In this document: positions 38,190 through 47,298 of the stretch, one piece after another
Layout of the letters: every line of letters starts with the position of its first letter
Numbering within the stretch: position 1 is the stretch's first letter
From: Oscillospiraceae bacterium
GTDB taxonomy: Bacteria; Bacillota; Clostridia; Oscillospirales; Acutalibacteraceae
DNA length: 64,000 bases
Direction of reading: 5' to 3'
Assembly (NCBI GenBank): GCA_015066595.1
Contig: SVNZ01000001.1
Location: forward strand, 485,795 to 549,794
The notes under the pieces: model-generated
What the model saw: only the letters and a program-made list of their open reading frames with translations
The model's database searches: none
Told to the model about the DNA's origin: nothing
Program-made: the position numbers and the translations under genes

Positions 38190-41100
38190 TTACAGCTCGG
38201 TGATATATTGTGTAAGGTATATTTGGATTCTTGTAGCATCTGAGATGCTAATAACGTTGTCTTTGTCAGTATCTGCTGCTAAGAGCTGTACCCCGGTTAT
38301 CGTAGAAATTTCAGCTAAATGTCTTTGAATCAGCGTTGCATCTACGATGGTAACTCTGCCATCATCATCGACATCGCCAAGCAAGTAATCAAAGTACTGA
38401 TTGGAATAAACTTTATCTTCTCTGTCCACCTTGTAAACAGTGTTCCAACCATTATTTGTTAAAGTCGGATAAGCGTCAGCATCGTACTTGATGTTATCAA
38501 TATTCTGATACCAAGCCTGTGCTCCGCTGTATTCTCCGTTATTCAACAGAAAAGCTACTTCTCCGCTACTGAACTCTTCGGCAGTTTTCATTACGCCGTC
38601 ATACATATCAGCATTTTCGGCTTCGACCGAGGTATCGAGATAGTAAGAATTAACAACAGTAACACCGTCTAAATTACGGCAAAGAGGATACGAATTCACC
38701 CTAGCGCCGGAAGCACTTCTAACTTTTCCGTAATTAAAACAATCAACAAGCACAATATCGCTATAAGGTCCGCCACTGATACCGGCTGTAAGATTGTTGG
38801 AATATTCATTTAAAACTTCACCGATATTGGCGCATTTTTTGAAAGTAGCATTATCATTGGAAAGACCGCATACACCGCCTACACCACCGGCTTGTGAGCT
38901 TGAGATAATCTCACAGTAGTTTATACATCTATGGACTAGTGATGAATAAGCCTCTGCGCAAATACCACCTGTAGCATCGGTTACTGCGTTTATAATCTTA
39001 CCGCTTGCTGTACAATCAACAATGGCACCCTCTTCAATATATCCGCAGATCGCACCTGTTTCTGCATACGCTATTGTGATATCAACGTTTTCTAAATTGA
39101 TATTTTTTATTGTACCATATTTTACAACACCAAACAGTCCATAGTATTCGCGCTTTGACGTCGCATCATATATATTCATACCGCTGATTGTGTTGCCCAT
39201 ACCATCAAATGTTCCTTCAAAAGGAGTTGATGTGGTACCGATTGGGGTTGTCCACTGTGTACCTTCAGGAATCTTAATATCGTTTAAAACAACATAGTTA
39301 GAATGAGAATACTTTTTATCCCCGTTGTTTATTAACTGTGCAACTTCAACGAGGTCATCATAATCTTCAATTTTATACACAACAGAAAGCTTTGCAGAAT
39401 TGCTCACGGTGTTCACTGATCCGCCAAGCATCTTTTCAGTAACAACACAACGATAGACCGAACTGTCGAGCACGTTTGCATTACCTGCATTAACTTCTAT
39501 GCTTAAAGTGTTGTTTTTTTCATCTAAAACATCGCTCCAATTTGAACCGTATTTGCTTTCAACAAGTTTTTGCCACTGGTATTCAAGAGTATCACCTTCA
39601 TTCAAAGGGAGCGCCTCGACAGTGAACACTACTTTTTCGCCCTCTTGAACAATCATATCTGTCGGCTGAGTTGTAATAACAGGAAGACCTGTATATGACG
39701 TTATCATAGATACTGAAGGTCCTATTACGCTACTGTGAGCTCCTTTCACAGATTGCAGTGCAAATGTATATTCCTCACCCGGAATCAAGCTATGAATTGT
39801 AACACTTTCATTATCAGCCGAAATTGTTTTCAGTACAGTATACGTTTTGATATTGCCAGATGACTGCATACAAATATTATAACTATCAGGTTGCCTATAT
39901 TTATATGGAGATGTATTAAAATTCGGATTACTCCAACTCAATGTTATAGAATTATTTGTAACAGCAGATATATGTAAATCATCAGGCAAGTACAGCGGAT
40001 AGTCACCGTCAATAACAACTGTAGACGCTATTATACAAGCTGGACAACCGATAACGGATTCACTTACTTGAGTTGGTGTCCACACAACCTGTGAAGCTTT
40101 AAAGCTATATGCTGACGTTGCTGTGGTTGGCAAATCAATATACTCTACTGTAGAACTTATTGTTTTTGTATTAACTGTAGAATTTGAATGCAGGCTTTCA
40201 TAGCCTATTGAACCGCTGACTTTGGTAGTACTTGTAGATGTAACGTCAAACACATCTACTCCTACTTTTATTCCAGCAGTCAATTCCCCGTTCAACGAAT
40301 AGGATTGGCTGTAAGTTGTAGTATTTGAAGATGAACCGCTATAGCTTATAACCCCGCCGGTATCTGAATTTGCAGGCGAAATAGAGTATTCAGTATTTGA
40401 TCTATATATCGACCCATGAATAATAGCGTTGTCGTCTTGTGGTATCATCTGACCGTATTCTATTGTATATGAAGTAGGAAAATCATTCTCGCTTGTAAAA
40501 TAAGTGGAAGGATCTCCTGCTGTGTAGTTAGGATAGATGTTATCCATATCAATTACAGTCATTTTTATGTTTTCTGAACCATTGTTGTAGTTTACTTCTT
40601 GCGCAACCTCGTTATATTTATCAAGCGAAATAACAGTAAACACTGTGCCAAGCGGAACCTGAACATACGCATGATCAGGCTTCGATTGACCGTCTGAATA
40701 CACCTCATATTCATAAAAAGCCATAGGCACCACATAGAGAACCACATTATCGGTATTAGCACCACATTCAAGTTCAACAGAAACCTCTGATGCCTTTTCT
40801 TTTACAGTCTCGGTGATTTTTGCGCCGGAGAGTTCTATTTTTCCGCCAAAGACAACACCGTTACCTGCTGCAGAAATCTCACCATCTACAGCAAGCGATA
40901 TACCAAGATCAACAGAGCTTTGACTGCCTTCACCTGAACCGATACTTGATGAAACTCTGATTGTAGAAGAACCTGCTGCGCTCATATCAGAACCATAATT
41001 AAGCTCGTCCCAATACGGAGAAGATAACATTACAGAAAGAATCTGTGGATTGGACCAACCATATGTTACATTCCCATTGTATGCAATTCTGACTCCGCTT

Positions 41101-41354
41101 TCTTCCTTGCTTTTAGCCATACCTAATAGCGGGTTCAACTCGCCTTTGGCGTCACACGACTGAGCTGATCCGAGAATTAGTCCTAAATCAGCATACTGCT
41201 CTTTTGTAAGAAAGCTATTAGTTTCAAGAGTGCCGGTACCAGCTGACACAACTTTCATGTCATCAACTACGGCTGAGCTTGTATCTGCAGCAAAGCTCGG
41301 AACAACTGTCACAAATAAAACAATTATCATAAATAAAGAAATTATCTTTTTCAT
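38190..41354 (-). CDS. Secreted multidomain protein: N-terminal beta-rich region, Fn3-like, Ig-like, GLUG-like repeats, C-terminal type I dockerin
   Basis: Signal peptide MKKIISLFMIIVLFVTVVPSFA; dockerin LLGDVDDDGRVTIVDATLIQRHLA...ADTDKDNVISISDATRIQIYLTQ. Confidence 0.85.
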   Translation of the reverse strand: MKKIISLFMIIVLFVTVVPSFAADTSSAVVDDMKVVSAGTGTLETNSFLTKEQYADLGLILGSAQSCDAKGELNPLLGMAKSKEESGVRIAYNGNVTYGWSNPQILSVMLSSPYWDELNYGSDMSAAGSSTIRVSSSIGSGEGSQSSVDLGISLAVDGEISAAGNGVVFGGKIELSGAKITETVKEKASEVSVELECGANTDNVVLYVVPMAFYEYEVYSDGQSKPDHAYVQVPLGTVFTVISLDKYNEVAQEVNYNNGSENIKMTVIDMDNIYPNYTAGDPSTYFTSENDFPTSYTIEYGQMIPQDDNAIIHGSIYRSNTEYSISPANSDTGGVISYSGSSSNTTTYSQSYSLNGELTAGIKVGVDVFDVTSTSTTKVSGSIGYESLHSNSTVNTKTISSTVEYIDLPTTATSAYSFKASQVVWTPTQVSESVIGCPACIIASTVVIDGDYPLYLPDDLHISAVTNNSITLSWSNPNFNTSPYKYRQPDSYNICMQSSGNIKTYTVLKTISADNESVTIHSLIPGEEYTFALQSVKGAHSSVIGPSVSMITSYTGLPVITTQPTDMIVQEGEKVVFTVEALPLNEGDTLEYQWQKLVESKYGSNWSDVLDEKNNTLSIEVNAGNANVLDSSVYRCVVTEKMLGGSVNTVSNSAKLSVVYKIEDYDDLVEVAQLINNGDKKYSHSNYVVLNDIKIPEGTQWTTPIGTTSTPFEGTFDGMGNTISGMNIYDATSKREYYGLFGVVKYGTIKNINLENVDITIAYAETGAICGYIEEGAIVDCTASGKIINAVTDATGGICAEAYSSLVHRCINYCEIISSSQAGGVGGVCGLSNDNATFKKCANIGEVLNEYSNNLTAGISGGPYSDIVLVDCFNYGKVRSASGARVNSYPLCRNLDGVTVVNSYYLDTSVEAENADMYDGVMKTAEEFSSGEVAFLLNNGEYSGAQAWYQNIDNIKYDADAYPTLTNNGWNTVYKVDREDKVYSNQYFDYLLGDVDDDGRVTIVDATLIQRHLAEISTITGVQLLAADTDKDNVISISDATRIQIYLTQYITEL

Positions 41355-41536
41355 AAAATAGTCTCCTTAAAATAATATAAATTCACCATATGATTATACC
41401 ACTTTGCGCAATCCTTTAACTACTAGCAAATTTCATATATTTGGTGTTTCAATTTTATGCATTTTGACAGACACAAGTAATCATCATCCAACTATATAAA
41501 ATGTATCAGAATGTGAGTGAAAGCCATAAGAAAACA

Positions 41537-41570
41537 GAAAGCCCGCCTGATAATCAAGCGGGCTTCAAAA
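41537..41570 (-). terminator. Intrinsic terminator
   Basis: AAGCCCGC ... GCGGGCTT hairpin downstream of the PepSY lipoprotein. Confidence 0.6.
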
Positions 41571-41582
41571 ATAAATATTGCT

Positions 41583-41915
41583 TTAGTTGAGCACTTCACC
41601 ATCGAATATTGTTTCGACAATTTCACCTGTACTTGCACTAACAGTGTACTGATAGTCAAATCCGCTCCATACGAATGCAATCACATAGACTTGTTCACCG
41701 TCAACCTCTTCGCTTGTGACTGTGAGATCCTCAGCAGCTGTTTCAGGAACGCCTGCATCTTCAAGTGCAATAGCCTTGGCACCGTCTTCATCAACAGAAG
41801 CTGCATCTGAAACTGCAGGATCATCTGTTGTAGGGTCTTCTGCTTTTGCGCATCCGCCAAGTGCAAAAATAGCAACGAACAGAACGGCTAACAGAATAAT
41901 AATACTTTTTTTCAT
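41583..41915 (-). CDS. PepSY-domain lipoprotein
   Basis: Lipobox LGGC; AKAIALEDAGV...VYVIAFVWSGFDYQYTVSASTGEIVE. Confidence 0.85.
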   Translation of the reverse strand: MKKSIIILLAVLFVAIFALGGCAKAEDPTTDDPAVSDAASVDEDGAKAIALEDAGVPETAAEDLTVTSEEVDGEQVYVIAFVWSGFDYQYTVSASTGEIVETIFDGEVLN

Positions 41916-42025
41916 AATAATATCACCTTTCTAAATAAAAACATTTGATATTAAAACCTAGTTGTTTCCGCCTAAGTTTATATTCACGCCGCCATCATTT
42001 GATAGTTTGTCAAATTATCCTCTTA

Positions 42026-43429
42026 TCAGAAACCTTCTACTGTGAATACAACAAGCTCTGTTGCGGATTTGTCTGCGCGGTCTTCCGTAATGATTGTAAT
42101 GATGCTGCCGTCAGATAGTAATGCGGAGTTGCAGAACCATGGATAAGATGCGCCAAAGAGCTCATCAGCATCTATCTCTGCCACAAATTTGCCGTCATTA
42201 TCCCATAAGTTTACAGTTCTCATATTGCCATCAAAACCGATGTATCCGTTATCACTTTGTGCCATAAATGTAATACTTCCCAGACTCTCACCCTCGGCAT
42301 CACTTAAAGTTTTCTGGAGTTTGCCGTCTGTATCATACACAAACACCTTGTGATTGCTGTCAGCGTCGGTACCACATACATATATATTATTCTCATCAAC
42401 ATTGAGGTGCATTATTGACTCAACATCGGAGAAAACCATCTCGGTTGATGTATATGTACTGCCGTTAAATGTGATTTTCTCACATTCGTTAGTTGTGAAG
42501 TAATCAACACCCCATTTACCTGATGGATGCATAGCGAGGTCATAGATGTCCTCGTGTGTTGCAGATACAGCCTCGTCCTTAAGACAAATGATATCGTTCA
42601 TTGAACCGCTAAGCCACAGCACACCATCGTCTGTTGCTTCAACGCTTGTATAGTCATCTTCAGGCAACTCGATTGTATCAACAAATGTAAGCTTGTTATC
42701 TGATAGTGTATACTTTCTGAGTTCGCCTTCAACGAGCAGATATACTGTGTCGTCCACTGCAGCTACTGAGTGGTCAAATGTTTCGAAAGTTGAGATGTAC
42801 TCGTCAAGCTCTATCCACTTTGAGTCGATAGTAAGAGAGCCAGTCTGAATACTTGCACCACTGGCTGAGAAAGGTGTACCTTCCCACTCCCATGGGCCAT
42901 CTTCATTGCCTGTGTCCTCTACCTTGATTATAAGTCCTTTTAAGAGTTCCTCGATTCTGCTGTCTGCTGTATCCTGTGCATCAAAATCAATACTGATAGT
43001 AGCGCCCGCATTTTCGATACGATTGAAGTATAAGAGCGTATCTCCGTCGTCATATTTAAGCAGATCGACTCCACCGATAGGAGTTGTCTCGTAAGAGCTA
43101 TTCTCAGCGTATTCATACTGGTCAAATCCGTAATAAACCAAATCCTCGCGGAAATCGTACGGCTCCTCTAATGACACTGAGATATCAGCATTAATAAGAT
43201 AGTAATCAGGGTCTTCAGGGTCAGGAATCTGAAGACATACACGACAATAATCTTCTTCGTTTTGTGTATCTTCCTCATAATAGTTCCACACACTATCATC
43301 GTAGCTCAGGGTAAACATTGAAGTCTCAATATCTGCACTGCCGCTTGATGGTTTGTCTGTGCCACTATTACAAGCCACAAGTGACAACAGCATAACAAGA
43401 GCAAGAATTATAGCAAAACACTTTTTCAT
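42026..43429 (-). CDS. Lipoprotein, possible beta-propeller-like C-terminal region
   Basis: Start moved to 43429: MKKCFAIILALVMLLSLVACNSG lipobox; repeated short beta-strand segments in the C-terminal part. Confidence 0.75.
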   Translation of the reverse strand: MKKCFAIILALVMLLSLVACNSGTDKPSSGSADIETSMFTLSYDDSVWNYYEEDTQNEEDYCRVCLQIPDPEDPDYYLINADISVSLEEPYDFREDLVYYGFDQYEYAENSSYETTPIGGVDLLKYDDGDTLLYFNRIENAGATISIDFDAQDTADSRIEELLKGLIIKVEDTGNEDGPWEWEGTPFSASGASIQTGSLTIDSKWIELDEYISTFETFDHSVAAVDDTVYLLVEGELRKYTLSDNKLTFVDTIELPEDDYTSVEATDDGVLWLSGSMNDIICLKDEAVSATHEDIYDLAMHPSGKWGVDYFTTNECEKITFNGSTYTSTEMVFSDVESIMHLNVDENNIYVCGTDADSNHKVFVYDTDGKLQKTLSDAEGESLGSITFMAQSDNGYIGFDGNMRTVNLWDNDGKFVAEIDADELFGASYPWFCNSALLSDGSIITIITEDRADKSATELVVFTVEGF

Positions 43430-43448
43430 AAATACATCTCCCATCTTT

Positions 43449-43643
43449 TTATTTTGATTTTGGGGTTTTATCAACGTTTCTATAAAGGAAGTTATCGTAA
43501 CTTCCTGTAACAACAAAACTTCCGGGACGGGTGTAGACCGTGGCGTTTTTTTGCTTTCTAACTGATTTGTTTTTTGAAGCAATCGAAAACATAACAATAA
43601 AACCTATTGCCATGCCGATAATAATGCAAATTGCAATTCCCAC
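43449..43643 (-). CDS. Small single-TM protein
   Basis: GTG start 7 nt after AAGGAGG; 64 aa; 12 nt after the preceding gene. Confidence 0.7.
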   Translation of the reverse strand: MGIAICIIIGMAIGFIVMFSIASKNKSVRKQKNATVYTRPGSFVVTGSYDNFLYRNVDKTPKSK

Positions 43644-43655
43644 TTCACTACCTCC

Positions 43656-44726
43656 TTAAATAAATCCTAATAGGAAAGCTAATCCGCACAACACAGCTGA
43701 AACTCCAACACCGAGTAACAGCGAAGCCAGTACAACAGCCTTATTGTTTGTTGGTATATTACCGACAAACTTACCTGTCTGTCCGTTCATAGCAAAGGTA
43801 TATTTGTTGCCGTTCCATGTGGAGTTGAGTATCCATACAGGATATAGTGCATATTTATAAAATCCGTTGGCAATATTTATGTTCACAATGCGAGAACGGA
43901 TTGAACTGTAACCGTTGATGGTGTTTTGCAGAGCATCGCCTGCGCTTTCTCTGATACGCTCGTTAGCTCTGTTCATACTCATATCTGCGGTGACGTCATA
44001 TTTGTCTGCAAGATAACCTGCAAGATACGCTGTGTTGAAATCAACAGCCTGGGACAAGTCGAAAGGCTCAACAGATTCCATAAGGTCATCAGGCATTTTT
44101 GTCGAGCCATCAACAGGAACATTGTCAAAACCAATATTACCGCTACGAAAAACATCAAAGTATGAAGTTTCCGTATAGTTGAAGTTATTGTCACTCCAGC
44201 GTCTTTCCTTAGTAGCCTTGAAGTTTGCACTGGCAAAGGTATCGCAAGTGAAGAGCCAATGCGGAACATATACGCCCTTGATTTCTTCGATGCGGTTGTT
44301 ATCAAGGAACGACTTCGGCACGAACTTTTTGCTAGAAATATGCTTTTTAAGTGCCTCTTTTGCGGCTTTTTTATCAAGCTTGAACGGTATAACCAAGTCA
44401 GGTCGCAAATCACCTGAAAACTGACCTTTCATTACAACAGGGTTTTCACAATACGGACATCTTGTAGCGCCTGTGGTGCTGTCGGCAATAATCTCACCGC
44501 CACATGACTGGCAGGAATAAACATTCATAGAATCTGTTTCTCCTGCACCCCACTCGTTTTCTTGTGAATTCCAGTTTATAGAGTCAGAGTTTTCTGTAAC
44601 TTCCTGTTGCATTTGCCCAATATCAAACTCTGTATTACAGTACGGACATTTAAGCTTTTGAGCACCTGTATCAAACTGCACAGCACCGCCACAACAAGGA
44701 CATTTCTGCTGAGAAATTGTAGGCAT
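43656..44726 (-). CDS. TFIIB-type/double zinc-ribbon membrane protein (YdjG-like)
   Basis: CPCCGGAVQFDTGAQKLKCPYC and CQSCGGEIIADSTTGATRCPYC; C-terminal TM. Confidence 0.85.
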   Translation of the reverse strand: MPTISQQKCPCCGGAVQFDTGAQKLKCPYCNTEFDIGQMQQEVTENSDSINWNSQENEWGAGETDSMNVYSCQSCGGEIIADSTTGATRCPYCENPVVMKGQFSGDLRPDLVIPFKLDKKAAKEALKKHISSKKFVPKSFLDNNRIEEIKGVYVPHWLFTCDTFASANFKATKERRWSDNNFNYTETSYFDVFRSGNIGFDNVPVDGSTKMPDDLMESVEPFDLSQAVDFNTAYLAGYLADKYDVTADMSMNRANERIRESAGDALQNTINGYSSIRSRIVNINIANGFYKYALYPVWILNSTWNGNKYTFAMNGQTGKFVGNIPTNNKAVVLASLLLGVGVSAVLCGLAFLLGFI

Positions 44727-44758
44727 ATTCAGTCTCCTTTATGAATAAAATGATAGGT

Positions 44759-44932
44759 TTAATCCTGAGTTTCTGTTGCGTTGTCGTTATCCTGTGAAAT
44801 CTGATTTTCCGCAGTAAAGACCATACCGTCCTTGTCTGCAACGATCATCACGTTCTTCACATAATAAACAGTAAAGATAATAACTGCGAGAATCACTAGG
44901 ACAATCACCGCAACTAAAATTTTACTTTTCAC
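44759..44932 (-). CDS. Small single-TM protein (57 aa)
   Basis: Not in ORF track; GTG start 3 nt after the upstream stop: MKSKILVAVIVLVILAVIIFTVYYVKNVMIVADKDGMVFTAENQISQDNDNATETQD. Confidence 0.65.
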   Translation of the reverse strand: MKSKILVAVIVLVILAVIIFTVYYVKNVMIVADKDGMVFTAENQISQDNDNATETQD

Positions 44933-44935
44933 GAC

Positions 44936-45838
44936 TTAGCCTCGTGGTGCACCACAAGACTGACAGAATTTACCTGTCTCGTTTTTTGTGCCGCAAGAGG
45001 TGCAAAACCATGCCTGTGGCACAGAAGTTTGCTGTTGAGCAGGCTGACTGTATGCAGACTGCTGGTTGTAGCCCTGATTGATTGGCTGATTGTAACCATT
45101 CGCAGGTGCATAACCACCGTTCATAGTTTGATTATAGCCGTTATTCATAGGCTGGTTATAGCCGTTATTCATAGGCTGGTTATAGCCGTTTGCAGGTGCA
45201 TAACCGCCGTTCATAGGCATAGTATTATTCATACCTATATTGCCGTTTTGCATGAGATTGTTAGTAAGCTGCATAGCCATCTGCTGATATCTGTTGTACT
45301 CCATAGTACCCATACCATCAACCTGAGAGCTATTAAGTCTGACTTCGATTTCGTCGAAATAAGGGTTGTTCACATGGATTTCAACGATAAAATCATAGTA
45401 GAAGTTATATCTTGGTGGATTGTAGCTTCTTTTCTCGCCATCACTGCTCTCTATGTAAATTTCATCTCTATCCTCGTCAACCCTTAGATTGCAGCTGACA
45501 ACACTCGAAATCGGAATAACATCAGGATTTTCGTCTGACCAGTTACCAGGTGTGCGACGTGATACAACAAAGTTGCCTTTCATCGCATCAATGTAAACTT
45601 TTTCGTTGTCACCAAAAGTCATTGTCGGAGCAAATGTTGAAAGAACACTCTTGTTTTGCTCTCTGTATGCGAGCTGATTCTGAATCTCAGCAACTGTTGA
45701 CCCTCTTCTATCGCTAAAATGAGGTGAGAGTTTTTTTGCACAATTCTTGCACATATTACCGTCTTCGAGTTTTCTGTTACCTAAAAGACCGATTTTATCA
45801 CCACAGATGTCACAGTTTTTCTTATCAAAAAGTCCCAT
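44936..45838 (-). CDS. DUF4428-type protein with C-terminal zinc ribbon and NGYNQPM linker repeats
   Basis: MGLFDKKNCDICGDKIGLLGNRKLEDGNMCKNCAKKL; C-terminal WFCTSCGTKNETGKFCQSCGAPRG. Confidence 0.85.
   Translation of the reverse strand: MGLFDKKNCDICGDKIGLLGNRKLEDGNMCKNCAKKLSPHFSDRRGSTVAEIQNQLAYREQNKSVLSTFAPTMTFGDNEKVYIDAMKGNFVVSRRTPGNWSDENPDVIPISSVVSCNLRVDEDRDEIYIESSDGEKRSYNPPRYNFYYDFIVEIHVNNPYFDEIEVRLNSSQVDGMGTMEYNRYQQMAMQLTNNLMQNGNIGMNNTMPMNGGYAPANGYNQPMNNGYNQPMNNGYNQTMNGGYAPANGYNQPINQGYNQQSAYSQPAQQQTSVPQAWFCTSCGTKNETGKFCQSCGAPRG
45085..45215. repeat. In-gene tandem repeat encoding (NNGYNQPM)n
   Basis: 24-bp unit ATAGGCTGGTTATAGCCGTTATTC repeated, with variant copies either side. Confidence 0.85.
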
Positions 45839-45857
45839 TATATTTACCTCCTAAGAC

Positions 45858-47249
45858 TTATTTAGCGTCGTTTTCATCAAAGACATCGCCACATTCAGGG
45901 CAGAATTTAGGTGGGTTATGTGGGTCTATAGGTTTCCAACCACATTTATCACACTGATAAAGTGGTGCACCTACAGGTTTCTGAGCACCACAATTCTGAC
46001 AGAACTTACCCTTATTGACAGCGCCGCAGGAACAAGTCCAACCGTCTGCAACAGGCTTTTGTGTGCCACATTCAGGACAGAATTTACCACTTACTGTTGC
46101 ACCACAGGAGCATCTCCATGAGTCTGCAGCAGGCTGAGGCTGAGGTTTTTTTGCACCGCAATTAGGGCAGAAGTTTCCGCTCACTACATTACCGCACGAG
46201 CAGTTCCAGCCACCTTGCTGTGGAGCTTGTTGTGCTGATTGTTGCTGACCCATAGCAAATAGGTTCTGTGCATTCATACCGCCTGTGTTCATAGCCATGC
46301 CCACGCCCATAAAGCCTGTCATAGCACCTGCTTCATTTTTTGCAGCATCCTGCATAGCTTGTGCCTGTGCACCAACAAGTGTTGCGGCAGCCATAGTAGG
46401 GTCGCGCATAACAGCGTTTCTCTGTAGCTGTTTAATCATATCCTCGTCTTCTTTTGGTGCTGTGATAGAGTTGATCGCAACAGATACTACAGATAAACCA
46501 CGAAGATTACCCCATTTTTCTGTGAGCACTTCGTTCATTGCATCTGAAAGTTCCATGGTGTGACCAGGCAGAGCGCTGTAACGGATACCCATATCAGAAA
46601 TTTTCGCAAATGCAGGCTGTAAAGCGTTTAAGAACTCGGACTTGAGTTGGGTGTCAATTTCTTCTCTAGAATACTCAAACTCAACGTTACCGCATACATT
46701 TGTGTAAAACAGCACAGGGTCGCTGATTTTGTAAGAATATGTACCATTGCAACGGACAGAAATATCAATATCAAGTCCGATGTTTTTATCAACCACTCTG
46801 AACGGTACAGGGTTAGGTGTACCGAACATATTGCCAACAAGTTCTTTAGTGTTGAAGTAATACACTCTTTGGTCCTTGCCTGTATCTCCGCCATAAGTAA
46901 AACGTTTGCCAAGTGTTTTGAACGATTCTTTTATACTATCGCCAAGATTTCCTGAGAAAATGCTTGGCTCGGTAGATGCGTCGTATGTAAACTCGCCTGC
47001 CTCTGCACAAACCTCAACGATTTTTCCCTGCTCAACGATAATCATACACTGACCATCAGCTACAGCAATGCCCGAACCGTTTGAAATGATGTTGTCGCTT
47101 CCTTTGGTGTTCGAGGAACGCGAACCAACGCGCTTTGTTCCCTTTACGACCATTACATCTTTTTCGATGGCGTCACAATAGAAAAACTCTTTCCATTGAT
47201 CAGCAAGAACACCAGATAGTGCCCCTACACCTGCTTTAATTAGTCCCAT
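45858..47249 (-). CDS. SPFH domain protein with four C-terminal zinc ribbons (YdjI-like)
   Basis: MGLIKAGVGALSGVLADQWKEFFYCDAI N-terminus; C-terminal CSCG...FCPNCGAKKP repeats. Confidence 0.88.
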   Translation of the reverse strand: MGLIKAGVGALSGVLADQWKEFFYCDAIEKDVMVVKGTKRVGSRSSNTKGSDNIISNGSGIAVADGQCMIIVEQGKIVEVCAEAGEFTYDASTEPSIFSGNLGDSIKESFKTLGKRFTYGGDTGKDQRVYYFNTKELVGNMFGTPNPVPFRVVDKNIGLDIDISVRCNGTYSYKISDPVLFYTNVCGNVEFEYSREEIDTQLKSEFLNALQPAFAKISDMGIRYSALPGHTMELSDAMNEVLTEKWGNLRGLSVVSVAINSITAPKEDEDMIKQLQRNAVMRDPTMAAATLVGAQAQAMQDAAKNEAGAMTGFMGVGMAMNTGGMNAQNLFAMGQQQSAQQAPQQGGWNCSCGNVVSGNFCPNCGAKKPQPQPAADSWRCSCGATVSGKFCPECGTQKPVADGWTCSCGAVNKGKFCQNCGAQKPVGAPLYQCDKCGWKPIDPHNPPKFCPECGDVFDENDAK

Positions 47250-47298
47250 AGTTATTTTCCTTTCAAATAGTTATTTTAATGTATTTGACACACTTTCT

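Noticed and set aside
38006-38239. 77-aa minus-strand ORF (MLQESKYTLHNISPSCKARE...)
   Set aside because: Spans the dockerin gene 3' end, terminator hairpin and duplicated tRNA tail; no plausible protein features
45085-45215. Short tandem repeats considered as a CRISPR array
   Set aside because: Units are contiguous 24-bp in-frame coding repeats with no unique spacers and no cas genes nearby
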